NCBI GenBank assembly: GCA_945911685.1 | Contig: CAMEAW010000109.1 | Coordinates: 1 to 9,417, forward strand | Reading direction: 5' to 3' | DNA length: 9,417 nucleotides | Source of the DNA: Bordetella parapertussis | GTDB taxonomy: Bacteria > Pseudomonadota > Gammaproteobacteria > Burkholderiales > Burkholderiaceae_B | Part shown: positions 6,459 through 9,417 of the stretch, piece after piece | Layout: every line of letters begins with the position of its first letter | Numbering within the stretch: the first letter of the stretch is position 1 | The notes under the pieces: model-generated | Seen by the model: only the letters and a program-made list of their open reading frames with translations | Database searches by the model: none | What the model was told of the DNA's origin: nothing | Position numbers and translations under genes: made by a program

Positions 6459-7409
6459 ATGAGTCAAGGAATGCCGTTCCCCTTTGTGACGGATCTCCAA
6501 GCAGATCAGATACTAGACTACCCAAGCGTCATGGATGTCTTGGGTCAAGCATACGTTGACCTCGCTCATGGCAAGGCGGCTGTGTTAGCCCGACAGCGTT
6601 GCTCTGCGGGAACTGCAAAGTTTGCAAGCATGGGCGCGTTGTTGGAGACGCAGTCTGTCGCAGCCACTAAGAGCTACGCCACGTCTGCGGGGCAGTTTAG
6701 CTTCTTGATCAATTTGTTTGATACAAAGGTAAATCAACCTATAGCTGTCATGCAAGCCCAGACCATTACTCGCTATAGAACAGCCGCGCAAACGGCGATG
6801 GTTGCCGCTGCGGCTCTGGGTTGCCATTCGCGATCTCGTTTAGATAAAGTTGCGCTCATTGGTGCAGGTGTGCAAGGACGTGCGCAGTTAGAGGCATTGA
6901 GCCACTGTTTTGTGATCGACGAGCTAGCTTTAGTCGATCCAACCCTTACCGATGTACCACCATTGAGTCTTGCCTGCTCGCCGAAAATTCGTATATCCAA
7001 CGTTCGGGATGCCGTCAAGGATGCCGATATTGTCATAACCGCCACTCGCTCTTCCACGCCGGTTTTTGACGGCAGCCAACTCAAGTCCAACGCATTTGTG
7101 GCTGCAATCGGCGTGAGCACCGCAACAGGGCGCGAATTAGATGATTCGTGCTTCGAGCGCGCTGAACGCGTGATCGTCGAATGGATGCCGCAGAGCATGC
7201 AGGAGGCTGGCGACGTACTGGCTTGGCTAAACTCCTCTGGCGCTGAGCGCGGCAAAATCTTTGATCTCCCTAGCTTGTATTCTCAGTCTTGGCCTCGTGT
7301 AGATGGTATCCAAGTGTTTAAGTCTGTAGGTACTGGTTTAGCTGATGCCGCATGTGCGTGGCTGCTTTACCAAAAACTCAAAGGTTCATGGAGCAAGTCA
7401 TGCATCTAG
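6459..7409 (+). CDS. Ornithine cyclodeaminase/mu-crystallin family protein, probably an imino-acid (ketimine) reductase
   Basis: A 316-aa NAD(P)-binding protein. Family marks are K71 (AATKSYA) and R107 (TRYRTAAQTAM), which in relatives bind the substrate carboxylate. The Rossmann loop is GAGVQG (135-140), and the C-terminal signature is FKSVGTGLADAA (287-298, D296). True ornithine cyclodeaminases carry a catalytic Asp (D228 in the Pseudomonas enzyme) in a GGDCPGKTEL-like segment. The matching segment here is IGVSTATGREL (217-227), with no Asp at that position (S220). That points away from ornithine deamination and toward the reductase branch: pyrroline-/piperideine-2-carboxylate reductase, ketimine reductase or alanine dehydrogenase. 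It starts 4 bp after the deacylase stop and overlaps the DadA-type gene by 10 bp. Likely role: reducing the imino acid made by that dehydrogenase to the L-amino acid. Alternatively it could run in the oxidative direction. Confidence 0.85.
   Translation: MSQGMPFPFVTDLQADQILDYPSVMDVLGQAYVDLAHGKAAVLARQRCSAGTAKFASMGALLETQSVAATKSYATSAGQFSFLINLFDTKVNQPIAVMQAQTITRYRTAAQTAMVAAAALGCHSRSRLDKVALIGAGVQGRAQLEALSHCFVIDELALVDPTLTDVPPLSLACSPKIRISNVRDAVKDADIVITATRSSTPVFDGSQLKSNAFVAAIGVSTATGRELDDSCFERAERVIVEWMPQSMQEAGDVLAWLNSSGAERGKIFDLPSLYSQSWPRVDGIQVFKSVGTGLADAACAWLLYQKLKGSWSKSCI
7390..7393 (+). promoter_or_regulatory. Shine-Dalgarno GGAG that decides the dehydrogenase start
   Basis: GGAG lies 6 nt before the ATG at 7400 and overlaps the alternative in-frame ATG at 7388. 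Starting at 7400 gives MHLVVIGAG, the normal beginning of this flavoprotein family; earlier starts would add an unconserved tail. Confidence 0.65.
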
Positions 7410-8629
7410 TCGTGATCGGCGCAGGCTTGATTGGATGCGCGACGGCATACGAATTAGTCCGAAATGGCCACACGGTCGAGTTGATAGAGAGTGCTACCGA
7501 TGTTGGTACAGGCTGCAGTTTTGCCAATGGTGCACAACTCAGCTACAGCTTTGTAGAACCACTGGCTAATCCCGGCACGTTGAAAGCATTACCCTATCTT
7601 CTGTTGAAGGCCGATTCGCCATTAAGATTCAAGATTCAAATCGATTGTCTCCAATGGAGCTGGCTCTATGATTTTGTACGGGCATGTACAGCGAAGCAAG
7701 CGTCTGTTGGCACCTATGAATTGTTGATGCTTGCTGGGTTAAGCCGAGCGACGCTAGAGACCTGGATGCAAGATGAGAAGGATTGGCCAATCGGTTTCGA
7801 GCGCAGCGGCAAGTTGGTGCTGTGTCCAGACATGAAAAGTCTAGACCAACAGGCAAGGCAAGTTAAGTTTCAGGAGCAGTGGGGAAGCAATCAGCGCCTG
7901 CTCACTCGAGAGGAGTGTATTGGTCAAGAGCCTGCGCTGGCCCGCAGTGAAAGCAACTTTGTCGGTGGTGTGTGGACTGCCAGCGAGTGTGTCGCCGACC
8001 CCTACCTGTTGTGTCAGGCGCTGGCAGCGAGTGCGGTCAGTCGCGGAGTGAAACTCCATTTAAACACCAGTGTTGAGGGTTGGGTATCAAAGCTTGGCAG
8101 AGTTATCGGTGTTACTACAACCAACAACCAAATTCAAGCTGACGCGTTCGTTGTTTGCGCAGGCACAGCAAGCGTGGGCATTGCCCATAAGCTCGGACTC
8201 AAACTTCCCATTTATCCAGTAAAAGGCTACAGCCTGACCTTACCGGTTAAAGAGGCAATGCACTCCCCTCAATGTAGCATCACCGACTTAGGCCTCAAAA
8301 CCGTTTTTGCGCCGTTAAATGGGCAACTGCGCGTTGCAGCGGCAGCTGAAATAGTTGGTCATGGGCTTGAGTTAAATCAGCGACGTATTGCGCAAATGTG
8401 CTCTTCTGTTGAGAAGATGTTTCCTGGCGCGTTTGAGATAGGTGCCTCGCAGCCATGGGCTGGCTTGCGGCCGGCCACACCTAACTCATTGCCGCTAATC
8501 GGGCCAAGCCCGATACCAGGAGTTTGGCTAAACACCGGTCACGGCGCATTGGGCTTAACCTTGGCAGCTGGAAGCGCACGCCGTCTTGTTGACACACTGG
8601 CATCTAGCAGAAAGGTAGGAAGAGACTGA
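7400..8629 (+). CDS. FAD-dependent D-amino acid dehydrogenase, DadA family
   Basis: A 409-aa flavoprotein of the DAO/DadA type that oxidises D-amino acids to 2-imino acids, normally passing electrons to the respiratory chain at the inner face of the membrane. The N-terminal dinucleotide fold is VVIGAGLIGCATAYELVRNG (4-23), with GAGLIG at 7-12 and the ribose-binding E30. DadA-like blocks follow: SFANGAQLSYSFVEPLANPG (40-59), W86/W88 in CLQWSW, GGVWTASECVADPYLLCQAL (189-208), VVCAGTAS (251-258), PVKGYSL (273-279), and the C-terminal WAGLRPATPNSLPLIGPS (353-370) plus LNTGHGALG (377-385). The length is close to E. coli DadA (about 430). The ATG at 7400 overlaps the previous stop by 10 bp, so translation is coupled. 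There is no nearby racemase gene (dadX), unlike the classical alanine operon. Glycine/sarcosine oxidase-like substrates are an alternative. Confidence 0.9.
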   Translation: MHLVVIGAGLIGCATAYELVRNGHTVELIESATDVGTGCSFANGAQLSYSFVEPLANPGTLKALPYLLLKADSPLRFKIQIDCLQWSWLYDFVRACTAKQASVGTYELLMLAGLSRATLETWMQDEKDWPIGFERSGKLVLCPDMKSLDQQARQVKFQEQWGSNQRLLTREECIGQEPALARSESNFVGGVWTASECVADPYLLCQALAASAVSRGVKLHLNTSVEGWVSKLGRVIGVTTTNNQIQADAFVVCAGTASVGIAHKLGLKLPIYPVKGYSLTLPVKEAMHSPQCSITDLGLKTVFAPLNGQLRVAAAAEIVGHGLELNQRRIAQMCSSVEKMFPGAFEIGASQPWAGLRPATPNSLPLIGPSPIPGVWLNTGHGALGLTLAAGSARRLVDTLASSRKVGRD

Positions 8630-8975
8630 AGTGACCGCTTTCGGGCGACCAGTTTGTAGGTGCCTATGACAGCTTTGTCGTCGCGAACTGCCAGACACTG
8701 CGCCCAATCGAAAGCCAGGTTCCAGCCCATGGCGGGTGCTCGCTTTGACGGAGTGCTTGCTACAAAGCTGCCCGTTGATTCCCGGTTGTCAATGACCGGT
8801 TTGGGGCAAGCGAATCGCAATCCGCTTGTTCCGCTATGTGCCTTTAGCGAATGTTGGCGCGCGAAGTCTGCGTAAGGCAGTGTTCTTTTGCAGCTGACAC
8901 CCATGCGGCGCTCAAAAAAGCCCTAAAGCGCATTTTTACCCTTGCTCGCTGGGCTGAGTAGCAGGACAGCATTCA
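8630..8975. other. Gene-free stretch downstream of the operon
   Basis: No gene is well supported here. Frames of 71 aa (plus, from 8660) and 121 aa (minus, 8904-8539, overlapping the dehydrogenase gene) exist but show no ribosome-binding site or family motif. The segment has the look of decayed intergenic DNA (CCGCTTTCGGGCGACC near 8636-8651). A weak stem GCGCT (8908-8912)/AGCGC (8927-8931) followed by five T residues could end the operon transcript. Confidence 0.35.
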
Positions 8976-8996
8976 AAACAATCGTAGCGATTTTTT
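8976..8996 (+). terminator. Possible intrinsic terminator
   Basis: AATCG (8980-8984) pairs with CGATT (8988-8992) around a TAG loop. After one mismatch, four more A-T pairs extend the stem into the T6 tract (8991-8996). The stem is AT-rich, so the strength is doubtful. It lies about 350 bp after the dehydrogenase stop and would end transcription of the operon. Confidence 0.35.
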
Positions 8997-9101
8997 AAAG
9001 CTGAGCAAATTCGCAGCATTCACCGCACTCAGGTCTGACTAAAAAAGCTAACGAAAATCAAAGGCTAAAGTCGAAGAATATTGGAGTTAGATTTGTGATG
9101 A

Positions 9102-9115
9102 TTTCGATATCGAAA
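9102..9115. repeat. 14-bp perfect palindrome
   Basis: TTTCGATATCGAAA is its own reverse complement, and with one bulged A the symmetry extends to GAT...ATC (9100-9118). It sits in AT-rich gene-free DNA just before the direct repeat at 9113-9145 and the 27-bp dyad. It could be a dimeric regulator site. Confidence 0.6.
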
Positions 9116-9145
9116 ATCTATGAAAAGACATTGAAAAATCTATGA
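9113..9145. repeat. Two direct repeats AAAATCTATGA, 22-bp period
   Basis: AAAATCTATGA occurs at 9113-9123 and again, exactly, at 9135-9145. The 22-bp period is about two helical turns, placing both copies on one face of the DNA. Two copies only; no further iterons are seen in the window. Confidence 0.6.
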
Positions 9146-9146
9146 C

Positions 9147-9173
9147 GAGTAGTAAAGTCGGACTATACTACTC
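9147..9173. repeat. 27-bp near-perfect dyad, candidate operator
   Basis: The left arm GAGTAGTAAAGTC (9147-9159) and right arm GACTATACTACTC (9161-9173) are symmetric about G9160, with 12 of 13 positions pairing (mismatch A9155/A9165). As RNA it could form a hairpin only with a widened loop. The exact central symmetry fits a protein-binding operator better. The right arm contains TATACT (9164-9169), a good -10-like hexamer on the plus strand, but no -35 is seen at normal spacing and no plus-strand gene follows. Confidence 0.6.
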
Positions 9174-9231
9174 TGAACTTAAAAAAAGCACCCGGAGTTT
9201 CATCTAAGTACTTGATTTAATTGGATATTTT

Positions 9232-9306
9232 TGGTGGGCGATGCAAGTTTCGAACTTGCGACCCCTGCAGTGTGAATGCAGTGCTCTACCCCTGAGCTAA
9301 TCGCCC
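9232..9306 (-). tRNA. tRNA-Val (anticodon CAC)
   Basis: On the minus strand the 75-nt sequence folds as a complete cloverleaf. The acceptor GGGCGAT pairs fully with ATCGCCC. The D arm is GCTC/GAGC with a short loop AGGGGTA. The anticodon arm is CTGCA/TGCAG around loop TTCACAC, giving anticodon CAC (reads the Val codon GUG). The variable loop is GGGTC, and the T arm is GCAAG/CTTGC around TTCGAAA. The discriminator is A, and CCA is encoded in the DNA (9234-9232). A promoter lies just upstream. Downstream on its strand a T7 tract (9187-9181) follows GC-rich bases without a clear stem. Confidence 0.95.
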
Positions 9307-9331
9307 TATCGCTTTTTCAGCGTAGCCTTAA

Positions 9332-9361
9332 ATTATGCCATGGAAAATTGGCAGTTTTCAA
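9332..9361 (-). promoter_or_regulatory. Promoter of tRNA-Val
   Basis: On the minus strand TTGAAA (9361-9356) and CATAAT (9337-9332) are 18 bp apart. A TGG directly before the -10 makes an extended -10. The predicted start is near 9325, leaving a leader of roughly 20 nt before the tRNA. Confidence 0.6.
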
Positions 9362-9366
9362 GGTTT

Positions 9367-9417
9367 TTAGGGCGTCAAGCAGGCTGGGTCTGCCGCCAAA
9401 TGGTCTTGCCACCACTG
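9367..9417 (-). CDS. 3' end of an unidentified minus-strand gene (partial)
   Basis: From the window edge the minus strand reads 16 open codons, QWWQDHLAADPACLTP, then TAA (9369-9367). This looks like a natural protein C-terminus and stops just before the tRNA promoter, a sensible arrangement. The piece is too short to name the family, and the frame could be open by chance. Confidence 0.4.
   Translation of the reverse strand, partial: QWWQDHLAADPACLTP

Noticed and set aside
7352..7399. Earlier starts for the DadA-type gene (GTG 7352 or ATG 7388)
   Set aside because: The FAD-binding strand normally begins within a few residues of the start; 7400 has GGAG at 6 nt and gives the normal N-terminus.
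8660..8875. 71-codon plus-strand frame after the operon
   Set aside because: No ribosome-binding site, no recognisable motif, and a competing frame on the other strand; probably chance.
8907..8937. Terminator with GCGCT/AGCGC stem and T5
   Set aside because: A five-pair stem with a 14-nt loop is weak; mentioned only in the intergenic entry.
9113..9145. CRISPR array or replication iterons
   Set aside because: Only two 11-bp copies, no spacer/repeat pattern of CRISPR size and no replication or cas genes in the window.
9232..9306. tRNA-Val as the attachment site of the recombinase element
   Set aside because: No copy of the tRNA 3' end was found near the recombinase, which is almost 7 kb away with an ordinary metabolic operon between.

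Overview
The window looks like a betaproteobacterial, probably Burkholderiales/Comamonadaceae-type, chromosome segment. The reasons are a Bug-type solute-binding receptor (a family strongly expanded in that order), a GcvA-like LysR regulator, and the general style of the intergenic DNA. This is inference; there is no rRNA or other strong taxonomic marker.

Layout. (1) Bases 1-496 are the right end of an IS3-family (IS2-group) insertion sequence, entering from outside the window, with the end of its DDE transposase and a recognisable right terminal repeat. (2) Directly at the IS junction lies an open frame of unknown function (531-938, open back across the junction) that looks like the 3' part of a gene cut by the IS. 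A perfect 11-bp hairpin follows, then a tyrosine recombinase (1078-2427) with unusual catalytic-box residues. Together these form an accessory, mobile-DNA block. (3) Bases 2428-2921 hold no gene I can support. (4) A LysR regulator (2922-3824, minus) faces a four-gene plus-strand cluster across a short intergenic region with a LysR-type dyad (3833-3847). The cluster is: Bug-type periplasmic receptor (3974-4972), D-aminoacylase-family deacylase (4982-6454), ornithine cyclodeaminase/mu-crystallin-family protein (6459-7409), and DadA-type FAD D-amino acid dehydrogenase (7400-8629). Gaps are +9, +4 and -10 bp, so it is very likely one operon. (5) Bases 8630-9231 are gene-free but rich in symmetry elements: weak terminators, a 14-bp palindrome, a 22-bp-spaced direct repeat and a 27-bp near-perfect dyad in an AT-rich stretch. 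(6) tRNA-Val(CAC) lies on the minus strand (9232-9306) with its own promoter, and the last 16 codons of another minus-strand gene probably enter at 9417.

How the genes fit together (inference). The receptor may bind an N-acyl-D-amino acid or related carboxylate. The deacylase would release the free D-amino acid. The DadA-type enzyme would oxidise it to the 2-imino acid. The ornithine-cyclodeaminase-like protein, which lacks the Asp diagnostic of true cyclodeaminases, could reduce a (cyclic) imino acid to the L-amino acid. Deacylation followed by D-to-L inversion is the most interesting functional reading of this window. The LysR protein is the obvious candidate regulator.
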